From Caecitellus pseudoparvulus (taxonomy: Eukaryota; Bigyra: Bicosoecida): a DNA stretch of 64,000 nucleotides. A model generated the notes under the pieces. The model saw only the letters and a list, made by a program, of their open reading frames with translations. It ran no database searches and was not told the origin of the DNA. Numbering within the stretch: the stretch's first letter is position 1; the number at the start of each line of letters is the position of its first letter. The stretch spans positions 1 to 64,000 of the forward strand of contig CBFFRQ010000039.1 of assembly GCA_965644315.1 (NCBI GenBank). Reading direction: 5' to 3'. The position numbers were made by a program, and so were the translations under genes. Shown here piece by piece: positions 10,955 through 21,559 of this stretch.

Positions 10955-13900
10955 ATGAGCAACCCAGCTGCATCACCAGCGGCGGAGTCTGAAGGAAGCG
11001 CGGAACCCGTGTCTGCCGCTCCTACACCAACCTCCGCTGCCGTGACTTCCACATCCACGGGTGCGTTGTGCGCGGGGACGTCGGCCGGACTGCGCCCTTC
11101 ATGAGGCGCAAAGGAGCTTTGCTGGCACTTTTGCCGCCCAGACGTCAAGTCCAAGGTGCTGCAGCACGCTCCCACTGCTGCAACTTCCGCAGACACGCTC
11201 ACGCTCAGCCCAAGGACTGGCAGCAAGGCAACGGCAGCGCCAGCAGCACACCCAAAGGACCTGGAGTATGCAGCTCCCTCCAAGGTGGTCTTTGTGCGCA
11301 ACCTTCCGCTGGACATTGACGAGTCTGAGCTGCTCGACTTGGCCAAGCCGTACGGCGGCGCCCGAGCCGTGCTGCTGCTGCAGCGCAAGGGGCAGGCCTT
11401 CGTTGAACTGCGCAGCACTGCCTCCGCTGCCAGCATGAAGCAGGGGCTGGAGGACACGCCGGTCGAGATTCGTGGCTGGCGCGCCATCGTCTCCTTCTCC
11501 AAGCGTGACCGCATCACGCCGCCGCCCAAGGTCGACGTTTCCAAGGCATTAGCGGCTGCAGCCGGTGGACACTCGGCTGACAGCGTTGCCGGCACGACAG
11601 GCACCGTGCCGCGGGTGTCACGGGTGCTCCTCGTCACCATCATGAATGTCGTGTACCCCGTCACTGTGGACATCCTCTCGCAGGTCTTTGCCAGCTACGG
11701 GCAGCTGGAGAAGGTGGTGGTGTTTCTGCGCGATCCCAACGTCGCTGGCCTGGTGCAGATGCCCAACCTGGAGACCGCCATCGCTGCAAAGGAAGCGCTG
11801 GACGGCCAGTGCATCTACACCAACTGCAACAAGATGCGCATCCAGTTCTCCAAGCTGGACTCTGTCTCCGTGCGCTACAACAACGACAAGTCTCGGGACT
11901 TCACCGATGACTCCCTGCCGCCTGGCCCCCCCGGAGCGTTGACAGAGGAGGAGGCGACGGGCCCCCTGGACCACATGCAGCCACACTACGGCATGCATGG
12001 CGTGCACGAGGACATGCACGGGCCGTACGATGCGCACCTGCCCCACGGCGGGCCGCACGAAGCCTACGGTGCTGCGCCGCCACCCCCCCCCCAGCAGGCC
12101 CAGCCACCCCCCCCGCATGGCCACCAGGTGCAGGACCTGGGGGTTCCCGTGCAGGGCATGCCTGACCACGCCCCGCTTCACTCCGAGGTGCACCTGCCCC
12201 CCATCAGTGTCGTAGACACGCTGCCCACCGGGCAAACCGTGCCCACCATCAGCACCCCCCCCGCCCTGCCCCCTGGCTTGGCCCTTTCCCCCCGCCACTC
12301 CGCCATGACGTCACCCATGATGTCCCCTGGCGCTGCAGCTGCCATGGCTGCCGCCTACGCTGGCACCATGACGCCCACCATGTCGGCCATGGGACACCAG
12401 GCGCCATGGGCAGGGGGGGGTGCCTTCCGCACCGGCGGAGGGGGGGGCGTGCCCCCGCCCTCCCCACCCCACTCCCCAGCCCGCAGCCCCGCGTCGCCCC
12501 ACCTGGGCCCAGGACGCCCAGCCGACACGACAGCTGACGGCAAGGTGGTGACGCACTCCCCCCGCCGGCGCGTGCCCGAGTCCCCAGTCCTGGACGACCG
12601 GGGGACACACGTGGGGTACAGGTACCGGGCTGGGTCATCTGACTTTGTCGCCTTTGCGGCACCCGCATCAGCAGGCCTCCCCTCCTCCACTGCGCCGCCC
12701 ACCTCCACTGGCACAGGCACGACGGTGTCCGCCACTAGCGGCGGTGGGGGAGGAGGCGATGGACCCCGCCCCACCAACCTGGTGGGCCCATCTGCCGACA
12801 CACGCGTGGCCCGCGCGCGCAGTGTGGAGAGCACCATGTCTGAGCTGGACCTGCCCCCCTCCGCGACACACCCGGCAGTGGGTGGGATGGGGGCTCCGAC
12901 CCACGGAGGGGGGTTCACACCCCCCCCCCTGGACGACCCGCATGCTGTGGGCAGCATGAGCCCCCGGCACAAAGCAGCCATGGCGGCTGCAGCTGCCGCG
13001 GCAGCGGCCGTGTACTCGGGGTTCTACGGGGCAGAGGGGGGAACCCCACCCATGCCTCACATGTCCCATTTGGGGGGGGGCGGCGGCTGGCCGGGCGCAC
13101 CACCCCCCCACCCCAGCATGTACGGGGGCGGGGGGATGTATGGTGGCGGGAACATGTACTCCCCTGGGCCCTACGGGGGGGGCATGTACGGGGGAGGGGG
13201 GTACCCACCCTCGGCAGGGGGGGGCGGCGGCTACTACGGCATGGACCCCCACATGCACGGGCAGCCCCACCACATGCACCCCCACGGTGGAGCAGGCATG
13301 CCTGGTCCACGCGGGTACGGCATGCCCCCCCATGCCCACGGTCACTACGGCCATGCCGGCATGGGCCCAGTCCACGGCGGCCACGGCCACCGCGGGCGGG
13401 GGGGTGCTGGCGCCATGCCTCCCTCCCCCGTCCTCATCGTGTCCGGGTTTGACCCCAGCCAGGTGCCGGACCCGCACCGGCTGTTTGTGTTGGCGTCCGC
13501 CTTCGGCCGTGTGCAGCGCATCAAGATCATGTTCAAGCGCCGAGACACCGCCCTGGTGCAGTTCGCCAGTCTGCAGGAAGCCATCACGGCCCAGACTGCC
13601 CTGCACCGCTGCCCCATGCTGGGCGCCAGCCTGAAGGCCAACTTCAGCTCGCACCATGTGGTGCACTTGCCGCAGCCAGACACGCCCGGCGCCGAGCTCA
13701 CGGCGGACTTCACGCGGTCCCATGCGCACAGGCAGCTGCCCAGCGGGCCACTGGGCCCAGACGTGGCGCCACCCTCCGCCTCCCTCGCCATCCGTGGGCT
13801 GGCTGATGACGTCACTGAAGATGCACTCCGCGAGTGGCTGGGCAGCAGCGGTGTCGTGTCCGTGGCGCTGCCTTCCCCTGCCACTGGAGGTGCTGCCTAC

Positions 13901-14137
13901 GTGCAGATGAAGAGCGTGGCGGAGGGCGTCAAGGCGCTTGTGACTCGCCACGGCACGCGCATCGGCGGCACCCGGGCCCAAGTGTGGTTTGCAGACCCTG
14001 CTGCAGCAAAGCAGCAAGCTCCACCACCGGGGCAGCCCACCATGCCTGCCGCTTCATCCTTCGCCCCTGCTGCGTTCGAGCAGGGGCAGTGGCCTGAGGG
14101 ACAGGCTGCGCCTGGAGCCGCGCCAGTGCAGGCATGA
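10955..14137 (+). CDS. four-RRM PTB/hnRNP L-like RNA-binding protein
   Basis: Exons 10955-11060 and 11142-14137 (81-nt intron, donor GTGCGTTG) give 1033 aa. Four RRM domains are visible: ~83-160 (VVFVRNLPLDIDESELL), ~195-285 (VLLVTIMNVVYPVTVDILSQVF), ~798-875 (LIVSGFDPSQVPDPHRLFVL) and ~915-990 (LAIRGLADDVTEDALREWL). The RRM2 motif 'NVVYPVTVDIL' followed by 'VFASYGQLEKVVVF' is typical of polypyrimidine-tract-binding proteins and hnRNP L. These regulate splicing and mRNA fate. The RRM2-RRM3 linker, about 500 residues, is exceptional: it is rich in Gly, Pro, His, Met and Tyr, with polyglycine stretches and HGG/MYGGG units, and looks like a disordered, condensate-prone segment. PTB of animals has ~530 aa, so the linker accounts for the doubling. 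Confidence 0.88.
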
Positions 14138-14871
14138 CCCTCCTCCCCTCGTGATTGACTTTGCTCTCATCTGCTCTCCTCTGTCAGTCGTCTTCTGACA
14201 TGGTGCCCACCCCGTTTCGTGGGCACTCTCTCCTTGGCCTGCCTGCCCAACTTTGCTCTCAGGCCAAGTCGTGCAAATGCACTGCACCTTTCCAGCTGCG
14301 CCGGCTGCCTGCCAGGCACATTCCAACCGCCACACAACTGACAGCCGTCCCTTTCATGAACGCGCCATGATGTGCTGATAAGTGCAGCCAAGTGTGCGCC
14401 TGCCTTTCTGGCAGTGCTGGAAGGGCTGCTTCCTGCGTTGGAGTGCCACACCACCCATTTTTCCGCAAGTCACTCCAGGTGGGTACCAGCACGTGCTCAC
14501 GCGAAATCGGTGAGCCCCCAAAGCACGCACGCTGGGCTGATGATCAGCATCGACGCAGCCTGGCACTGCAGAAAGCTGCAGCCCGGGCACACACAGCAAC
14601 AAGCGCTTTCGTGCCGGTGAACATGTTGCACCAGTGAGCCCTGCAAGCAGGCCTGCCAGTGCGCCAGCAAGGTGCCAGGGGCGCTCGCACAGCCGCATGC
14701 TTGCCTTGATTTCTCACAGACCTTCCCCCACACTCCTGTTCACCCCTTCCCACTGCAAATTCTGCACAGGCGACCTGGCCAGCGCCGCCATCTCTTGACA
14801 GCAGCGCTCAGTCGAAGCTGCAGAGGGACGCAAGTGCCAAGCGGACAAATCCAAGCAGACCCGGCACATAA
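14138..14871. other. intergenic, 734 nt
   Basis: The longest gene-free spacer in the left half. Short open frames on both strands show no protein-like composition. A TTTTTCCGCA (about 14459) resembles the recurring CAATTTCCGCA element. I see no RNA gene; the last part is the promoter and leader of the Sfi1-like gene. Confidence 0.45.
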
Positions 14872-17800
14872 ATGTCTGTCAAGCTCGTTGACCTCCGTGT
14901 CGCCCCTCGGGATGCGAGGCGTTCGGCACGGCTGGCCTTGGGCAGCGCCAGGCGCTCACCACCGCAGCCAGCTGCACGCAAAGCAGCGCCATCGCTGTCA
15001 CAGCAGGCTTTAGATGCTTGGAGAGGTGTGAATCGTGCGCTTACACCACCACAGAGGACCATGAACCCGGCAGCTCGGCAGTACCGCCCCCCAGGCGCCA
15101 GCAGACCCCAACGCCGGGTGGCTGACCCTGTCGCTGCGACGGGGACTGTGGACGCAATACCCTCCCATGGAGCGATCGCCGTGAGCCCTTCTCCAGAGGT
15201 GTACAGCGATGGGGATGCAGCACATGCAACGGCGTCACCTCCCGCCGACATGCACGCCAAAGCAAGGCGGGTGGCTGACCAACCGCCGCCTGGTGTTTCG
15301 GCCCTGCCTCCCAACGGCAGGCCGCTTCGAGCTGTGTCCCCCCCCTCAACACAGCCTGCATCGCCGAGCGAGGGCACGGCAGCCAGCAGCTCACCCGCTG
15401 CGCAGTATGCCAGCATGCCCCCTGGCACCTTCACGCCGTCGGCATTGCACACTTCCCTTGCGGGGGGCACGCACAGGGATGCCAGCGCGGCGCTGTCCCG
15501 TTGGCGCCTGTCACGAGCCATGAACTCGCCGCCAGGAAGCCCAGCAACGTACGTGCGGGGCCAGTACACGCCGCTGAGTGACTGGCACCCGGCCACGTCG
15601 CACCAGGCCCTCGGCCACAGCGTCCTCGTCACGCCCGTCGCTCCACGACCCCGATATGGCGGTGTGCCCACCAGCTCACAGGCCATGCCTGCCGCTGCGC
15701 TGTCTTTCAGCCACGCGGATGCCCGCAGTGCCATTTTGGCAGCTAGAACAGCGCAGGGGTCACGCACTCGACCAACCCGCCGCCCCCGTTGGGCAGCGCC
15801 TGCGGATGGCAGCTGGGCGAAGTTTCTGCAAGCCGCAGCGCCAGGCGGGGAGCACATTGCGGCAGATGTTGTCAGTGCCGCTGGCTTGTTGAAGGCGGCG
15901 CTGCTGGTGGCAGGCCGGGCAGAGCACGCCCGTCTGGCCCACGAGCATGGGGAGCGGCACGCTGGGCGCTTGCTCGGTGCCGGCATCGTGTACGTGTGGG
16001 CGTCCATCACCAACCTGCTCTGCTCTGCTGTGGACAGCGCATGTGCGCCCCTGCCTGGGCTGCCGAGACGCGGCTTGCCCGCCATGGAGGCTGCCCTGGA
16101 AGCCGCTGCCGTGTCCGGGCACCACGACATCTGGGCCGAGCTGGAGGCGGCGAAGGCCATGGCGTCCTACGTGGGGGACTTGTGGCTGGCTGGCCAAACG
16201 CACATTGTGGATGTCGCCGCCGTTGTGGCTGCGGGCCTGACACCTCCCCCTCTGGCCCACGGCGCGCAGCCCAAGACGCAGGCCTGCTGCACATGCTGCG
16301 CGCGTCTGCTGGGCCTCACCAATGCGCTGCTCGTGACGTGTGGCGGGCACCTCTTCCGTGCGCTGCCGGCGGGCACACGCCTGCTGTGGTTTGTGCAGGG
16401 CTCTGGCCTGCGCTCCCTGCACAAGGGTGGCCCTGCCCCGCAGCAGGGCGCTGCCCAGCTCGGCACACTGGCGTTGCTAGGGCGCTTCGCAGACACGCTC
16501 ATGGCCCAGCTGGCGCTGCCAGAGGGGGGCTGGCGAGAGCCCGACACCGCTGCGCTAGCGGCTGCCGACCAGGCGCTGGCGGCTCTCTTCGACGGCAGCG
16601 CAGAGGCGCTGCCTGCTGCCCCTGTCCCTGTGACCAGCCCCTCCTCAACCCGGCGCGGAAGCCGCCTGTCTCGGCACAGGGAGGCCAGCCAACGGCCGCC
16701 GCCGTCTCCCCACGATGACGATACCCCACCCAGGCCCAGGTCCCTGCCTGGCACAGGCATGATGCTGCGCTGGAGCGACGCTTGTCGGTGGTGTGTCAGG
16801 CCGGAGGCGCCAGCCCACTGCTTTGCGGCTCCGCTGGTGGCCGAGCAGGTGGACGTGCAAGACGCCCTGCATTGCTTGCTGCACGCAGAGGATGCACCAG
16901 GCCCCATGGCCATCCTGGCTGGAGAGCTGGCCTCCCCTGCTCTGCTGCACCCGGGCTTGCCGCCTCAGGCGACGTCACTGGGCTGGCGCCTGCTTACCAG
17001 CATGGTGTCAGTGAACCTGAAGCTGCACTGCACCTCCCCCCTGCGGACTGCCTTCCAGCTCTGGTCAGCCAGGATCAAAGGCCGGCGCGCCACCGTGGCT
17101 GCCGGCCGCGTCTTGCTGCAAACCACCCGGGTGAGGGAGTTGCCAGACTTCTTGCGCAGGTGGCGCAGCTTGGCAGCTGCTCATCGCCACGACCGCCGCC
17201 GCAGGCTGCAAGGGGCGTTCGGGCACTGGGTGTCCCGCGCAGCATCGCAGCAGGAGGAGCGCCAGGCCTTGCACCTCGCGAGCGCTGCTTTCCAAGTGCG
17301 TGCCCTGACAAAGGTCATCGGGCGCTGGCGAGCTGCTGCGGTGTGCTCCCGCCGCAAGCGCGTCGCTGTCGCCGCTGCAGCGGCACTGCACGCCAGCCAC
17401 TTGTGTAGACGGTGCCTAGCTGAGTGGCGGGGCGCAGCGACACGTGCCGCTGAGCAACGCCGGCGTGCCGAGCATGCCCTCGTGGCCATGGATGCCTGGC
17501 GCGCTCGGCGTGGGGTGCGGGCTTGGGTAGCAGCGAGCCAGCAAGCCGCCGCCACTCGCCTGCTCATGAGCGGCGCACCGTACTTTGCAGTCAGCATGGC
17601 AGTGCGGAGCTGGGCTTGGAGGGTGCAGCAGCGCCGCAGGCTGCGGCACTTGGCCAGCCTCGCAACGGAGGCTGGTGCCACTGTGGTGCTGCGCAGTCAC
17701 CTGACAGCTTGGCGTGAGTACTTGCACAGCCTGCACATGACTGAGATGGCAGTGTCGTTTCACGCCATGCAAGTGCAGCGCAAGGCCTGGTTTGGCTTGC

Positions 17801-19650
17801 GGCAGTTCGCAGCTGTGGGGCGAGTGCAGCGCTACGCTGCGACGGTCATCGTCAGCCGCCTGTCCCGCTGGGCGCTGCGGCAGGCATGGACGCACTGGGC
17901 AGATGCCGCCCGGGAAGCCACGCTCACGGAGCAAGCTGACGACTTCCGTGCCTTTGCTCTGGCTCGCAAGGGCCTGCGTGCCTGGTCTGGCGCTGCTGCC
18001 CGCCGCCAAACTCTGCTCCGGATTGAGGCAGAGTGCCGAGCCAAGCTCCACGCTCGTCGCCAAGCGAGTGCCCTCCAACAGTGGCACGCCACGGCCACGG
18101 CTTCCCGGAACTGGACCGTGGCTGGCGACTTTGCCGCTCTTTACTGCCTGCGCCGGGCCTGGTCCGGACTGCACCTGAACATGCTCGCTGCACGCCGACG
18201 TGTGGCGGCCCGCGCCACAGCCAAGCGCCATGCCCAGCTGCTGTGCCTTCGACACACGTTCGCTGCCTGGCGTGCCTTCCATCGCACAGCTGTGACACGG
18301 CGCTTTGCCGGGGAGCTGGCCGACGCCCACGCCCAGGTGCACGCCGTGGGGCGAGCGTGGCGAGGGTGGAAAGCCCTGGCCGTCGCTGGCTCCCGTCGCA
18401 GGGCAGCTGCAGAAGCCGCGGCGCTCAGCCGCATCATCACCTGGACGGCCGCAGCCTTCGACGCGTGGGCCGGCCGCACGGCTCAAGTGGCGGCATTCCG
18501 GGCAGGCGCTGTGCGGCGGAATGCGCGCAGGCTGCTGGGCAGGTGGGCCGCCGTCGGCGCGAAAGGGGCTCTGGCTCGCAACGCCGCCGCAGTGGCTGAG
18601 GGTGCACACCGCTTCATGTGCCTGCGCAAGGCCTGGCGTGCCTGGCAGTCGGCGCACAACCAGGCCGAAGCTGAGCAGTCCCTGTGTCAGGCCATGGATG
18701 CGTGGCACGCGCGTCGCCTGGCCTTGCGTGCGTTCCGGGGGTGGGCAGCGCAGACACGCCGAGCGCGGCGACAGGCGGCTGCTGTGCCACCTGCACCGAC
18801 ACGGCGCCACAGCCACCAGGCGGCGAAGCCGAGGAGCAGGCCTTCTCGCCTCCCACGTGCTGTGTCTCGGCGGCACGCCAGCCCGCGTCCAGCCAACCCG
18901 CCGACCGAGGCACATGAGGGAGCTCCCTATGACAGCTTGGACGAGGGGGAAGCGCCTCCCCGTGCCCACTCCTCTGGCGTGTTTGGGGCGACGCGGCACG
19001 TGCGTGAACCTGCAGCCACGCGGCGCCGCGTGAGGCGGCGGTCTGACAGTCCAGCGCACGCAGACCACGCCTACGGTGCCACCCGGCCGACGCCAGAGAC
19101 AGGGCACCTTCCAAAGCGCTTTGTGGAGCGGCCAGTCCTGGCCACCTCCACTCAGCTGCTGGGCCATGTGGGTGACCGGGGCACCCCGCCTCGCCCAGAT
19201 TCCCTGCCGCACCCCGTGCCTGACCCCGAAGAGCTGCCCACGCCACGGCCTCGCAGCCCGGTGGACTCCCTCGCAGGGGACATTGCGACCATTGACGCGA
19301 TGATTGCCGCCCACCACGAGGAGCTGGCGCTGGAGGAGGCCATGCTGCAGCGCCAGCGCCAGCAGCGGCCGCCTGTGGCGAGCACCCCACCACATCCTGC
19401 GCACCAGTCATCTCCACGAGCTGAGGCCTTGCGCCTGATGGCGGAGCACCTGGGCCCACCCACGCAGCCTGCCGCTGGACCGAAGGTGAAAGCTGGCTCC
19501 ACCCTCGTGCGCCGCACGCACCCTGTGGAGGGCAGCTTGGACTCCAGCGCGCTTGGCTTCAGCATGGACGTGAGTGGATTGAGTCGGTCCACTCACGTGG
19601 AGGACGGCATGGACGGTGGCATGATGGAAGGCTTTGAGCTTCCAGAGTAG
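14872..19650 (+). CDS. Sfi1-like tryptophan-repeat (centrin-binding) protein
   Basis: A single 1592-codon exon starting ATGTCTGTC. The first ~330 residues are Pro/Ser/Ala-rich and probably disordered; ~310-680 is a helical region I do not recognise. From about 700 to 1320 there are many short repeats with the pattern L..W or F..W..., Arg-rich (for example FQLWSARIKGRR, LRRWRSLAAAH, FGHWVSRAA, IGRWRAAAV, LAEWRGAATR), about 30-35 residues apart. This is the Sfi1 spindle-body pattern, in which each helix binds one centrin, forming contractile fibres at centrosomes and basal bodies. The C-terminal ~270 residues are again low complexity. Centrin binding is inferred from the family. Confidence 0.8.
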   Translation: MSVKLVDLRVAPRDARRSARLALGSARRSPPQPAARKAAPSLSQQALDAWRGVNRALTPPQRTMNPAARQYRPPGASRPQRRVADPVAATGTVDAIPSHGAIAVSPSPEVYSDGDAAHATASPPADMHAKARRVADQPPPGVSALPPNGRPLRAVSPPSTQPASPSEGTAASSSPAAQYASMPPGTFTPSALHTSLAGGTHRDASAALSRWRLSRAMNSPPGSPATYVRGQYTPLSDWHPATSHQALGHSVLVTPVAPRPRYGGVPTSSQAMPAAALSFSHADARSAILAARTAQGSRTRPTRRPRWAAPADGSWAKFLQAAAPGGEHIAADVVSAAGLLKAALLVAGRAEHARLAHEHGERHAGRLLGAGIVYVWASITNLLCSAVDSACAPLPGLPRRGLPAMEAALEAAAVSGHHDIWAELEAAKAMASYVGDLWLAGQTHIVDVAAVVAAGLTPPPLAHGAQPKTQACCTCCARLLGLTNALLVTCGGHLFRALPAGTRLLWFVQGSGLRSLHKGGPAPQQGAAQLGTLALLGRFADTLMAQLALPEGGWREPDTAALAAADQALAALFDGSAEALPAAPVPVTSPSSTRRGSRLSRHREASQRPPPSPHDDDTPPRPRSLPGTGMMLRWSDACRWCVRPEAPAHCFAAPLVAEQVDVQDALHCLLHAEDAPGPMAILAGELASPALLHPGLPPQATSLGWRLLTSMVSVNLKLHCTSPLRTAFQLWSARIKGRRATVAAGRVLLQTTRVRELPDFLRRWRSLAAAHRHDRRRRLQGAFGHWVSRAASQQEERQALHLASAAFQVRALTKVIGRWRAAAVCSRRKRVAVAAAAALHASHLCRRCLAEWRGAATRAAEQRRRAEHALVAMDAWRARRGVRAWVAASQQAAATRLLMSGAPYFAVSMAVRSWAWRVQQRRRLRHLASLATEAGATVVLRSHLTAWREYLHSLHMTEMAVSFHAMQVQRKAWFGLRQFAAVGRVQRYAATVIVSRLSRWALRQAWTHWADAAREATLTEQADDFRAFALARKGLRAWSGAAARRQTLLRIEAECRAKLHARRQASALQQWHATATASRNWTVAGDFAALYCLRRAWSGLHLNMLAARRRVAARATAKRHAQLLCLRHTFAAWRAFHRTAVTRRFAGELADAHAQVHAVGRAWRGWKALAVAGSRRRAAAEAAALSRIITWTAAAFDAWAGRTAQVAAFRAGAVRRNARRLLGRWAAVGAKGALARNAAAVAEGAHRFMCLRKAWRAWQSAHNQAEAEQSLCQAMDAWHARRLALRAFRGWAAQTRRARRQAAAVPPAPTRRHSHQAAKPRSRPSRLPRAVSRRHASPRPANPPTEAHEGAPYDSLDEGEAPPRAHSSGVFGATRHVREPAATRRRVRRRSDSPAHADHAYGATRPTPETGHLPKRFVERPVLATSTQLLGHVGDRGTPPRPDSLPHPVPDPEELPTPRPRSPVDSLAGDIATIDAMIAAHHEELALEEAMLQRQRQQRPPVASTPPHPAHQSSPRAEALRLMAEHLGPPTQPAAGPKVKAGSTLVRRTHPVEGSLDSSALGFSMDVSGLSRSTHVEDGMDGGMMEGFELPE

Positions 19651-19975
19651 AATGCAGGGTCATATATAGTGCTCCAAGTTTCCAGATCCTTTCTGCCCCC
19701 GCTGCGTGAAGGACTGCTGTTGCAGCACAGCATGCAGACCGGAGCTTGGCCGCCCTTCGATTTCCGCAAACCCATCCAGTCCTGCTCCAGAATCAAAACA
19801 ATGCCACACCCTGCAATGCACGCGCTGGACACCGGCCTGGTCTTCCCCCTGATACTCTGTGTCCTAGGCTGCCCGCGGTGTGCCTGCGCTCCAGCCGGTG
19901 CAGGAAGCAAGCGGGCCTTCCTCGCACGAGGGACGCTGCGAGCTTTTGTGAGCAAGGCGTTTCTCCTGCACCACC
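19651..19975. other. intergenic, 325 nt
   Basis: Upstream region of the beta-propeller gene. It contains CGATTTCCGCA at 19758-19768, one of the recurring motif copies, about 210 bp before the ATG. Nothing else recognised. Confidence 0.45.
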
Positions 19976-21544
19976 ATGCCGATCGCCTGGGGGATGGCCC
20001 TGGCCGTCCTGGCCTTCACGATGACCCATGTTCGTGGGGATGACACCTGCCTCTGGGGCCAGCGAGGTGCTTCAGACCAGCAGACGAACTTTCTGCCCCT
20101 GGCACCACCGCTTTCCGTGACTGGCACGCCAACGAAGCAAGCGCTGCCTCAGGTCATGCTCAACACGCCAGTGCTGTCCTCCAACGGCAGCCGAGCGGTG
20201 TTTGGGGACAGCTCGGGGCGCATTTACGGCTTTGATGTCGCCTCTGGCAGCATCGTGTGGACGGTGCGGGCAGGTGGAGAAGTCACGTCCACCTGCAGCA
20301 TCGTGCAGCTGGCAGCGAGGGCTGGCGCACCGGCCCGTGAATTGGCGCTGTGCCCTGCGCGAGACATGCGCCTGCACGCCATAGACGTCGACTCAGGAGA
20401 GGAAGTGTGGACGTACGCGGGTGCGGCGGTGTTCGACGTGGCAGCTCCCCTTGTCTGCGCCGTGGACGGCGTGGATTCGGACGCCCTGGTGTGGCTGGTC
20501 ACGCTGGACGCTCGCCTGCACTGCGTCAACGCCGCCAACGGCACACGCCTCAGCCGCACCCTCATCCACAGCACAGCTTTCACTGACACAGGCGTGCACC
20601 CTTCCTCCCTCTCGGGCGCCTCCTGTGCCAAGTTTGCGGTGGCTGCCAACTCGGTGGGGGCGCCGGCTTCTGGCGGGCACTGGCGTGACTCAGCCATCGC
20701 CCTGTACACACTGCAGGGCGTGTCTGTGGGCAGCACTGGCGGCGTCATCACCCACCTTGGGCAGGTTCCTAGTTCTGTGCTGGTTGGGGCTTTCGGGCAG
20801 GTGCAACCCATCATTGTGGCGCCCCGCAAACCCACCACGAGCCCCGCCAGTCGACTGTACCTCACAACCCGTTCGGAAGCCAGCATCAACTCTGGGCGTG
20901 TGTACGCCTTGCAGGAGAGCGGCGGAAACCTGACAGTGGCATGGATGCAAGAGTTCCCCGAGTTCTTGAATGCGCCCGCCTTTGAACCTGCGACTGGCGC
21001 CCTCGTGGTGTTCGGGGACACATTCGTCAGCACGGTGGACGCCACCCTGAACGTCCGCGTGATTGCCACGGAAACGGCTGGCAGCGGCACCCCTGGCACG
21101 ACGCTCGCGACCTACTCTGCTGCCAGCAAGTGGAACCCCACTCAATATGACATTGCAGCCACAACCACTGCCGAGGGCGGCGTGCTGGTGCCCTCTTCCT
21201 CTGGCTGCCTGCACATTCTGCGGTACGCCGCGCCGGCCGCTGGCCAGGCCAGCGGCTCGCTGACGAAGCAGTCTGTTTGGTGTGTGGATGGCGGAGAGCC
21301 GACCACCGGCACGACCCCCCTCATCGCCCAAGTGGCCCTCGTGCAACCAAACATCGCGCTTGTCTCGTCCGCTGAAGGAGCACTGCGTGTGCTGCCCCTC
21401 AGCCGCTCCAAGTGCGAGGAGGCCGCTGCCTGCCCGTGCGGCGACGGGAAAGGTGATGAGGTAGATGCCGGTGCGTTTTCTGGTGTCGTGGCGCCAGTGT
21501 GGCTGGTGTTGGCCGCAGCCCTGCTGGCGCTCATGCGCGGATAA
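19976..21544 (+). CDS. secreted/membrane PQQ-like beta-propeller protein
   Basis: One exon, 522 aa. Residues 1-21 (MPIAWGMALAVLAFTMTHVRG) form a signal peptide and the last ~20 (VAPVWLVLAAALLALM) a membrane helix close to the C-terminus, so the protein is type I or GPI-like, with its body outside the cytoplasm. The body shows quinoprotein/WD-like blades of the kind VFGDSSGRIYGFDVASGSIVWTV, MRLHAIDVDSGEEVWTY and LVTLDARLHCVNAANGTRL, with the blade-closing G.. W pattern of PQQ-like repeats. No residues for bound PQQ can be assigned, so I call the fold only. Several N-x-S/T sites are present. It ends 15 bp from the UBC12 gene, which converges on it. Confidence 0.75.
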   Translation: MPIAWGMALAVLAFTMTHVRGDDTCLWGQRGASDQQTNFLPLAPPLSVTGTPTKQALPQVMLNTPVLSSNGSRAVFGDSSGRIYGFDVASGSIVWTVRAGGEVTSTCSIVQLAARAGAPARELALCPARDMRLHAIDVDSGEEVWTYAGAAVFDVAAPLVCAVDGVDSDALVWLVTLDARLHCVNAANGTRLSRTLIHSTAFTDTGVHPSSLSGASCAKFAVAANSVGAPASGGHWRDSAIALYTLQGVSVGSTGGVITHLGQVPSSVLVGAFGQVQPIIVAPRKPTTSPASRLYLTTRSEASINSGRVYALQESGGNLTVAWMQEFPEFLNAPAFEPATGALVVFGDTFVSTVDATLNVRVIATETAGSGTPGTTLATYSAASKWNPTQYDIAATTTAEGGVLVPSSSGCLHILRYAAPAAGQASGSLTKQSVWCVDGGEPTTGTTPLIAQVALVQPNIALVSSAEGALRVLPLSRSKCEEAAACPCGDGKGDEVDAGAFSGVVAPVWLVLAAALLALMRG

Positions 21545-21559
21545 CGCGCTGTGCATTGC

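Noticed and set aside
17416-19404. 662-codon minus-strand open frame
   Set aside because: Antisense shadow of the Sfi1-like gene; no protein-like motif, and the plus strand explains the region.
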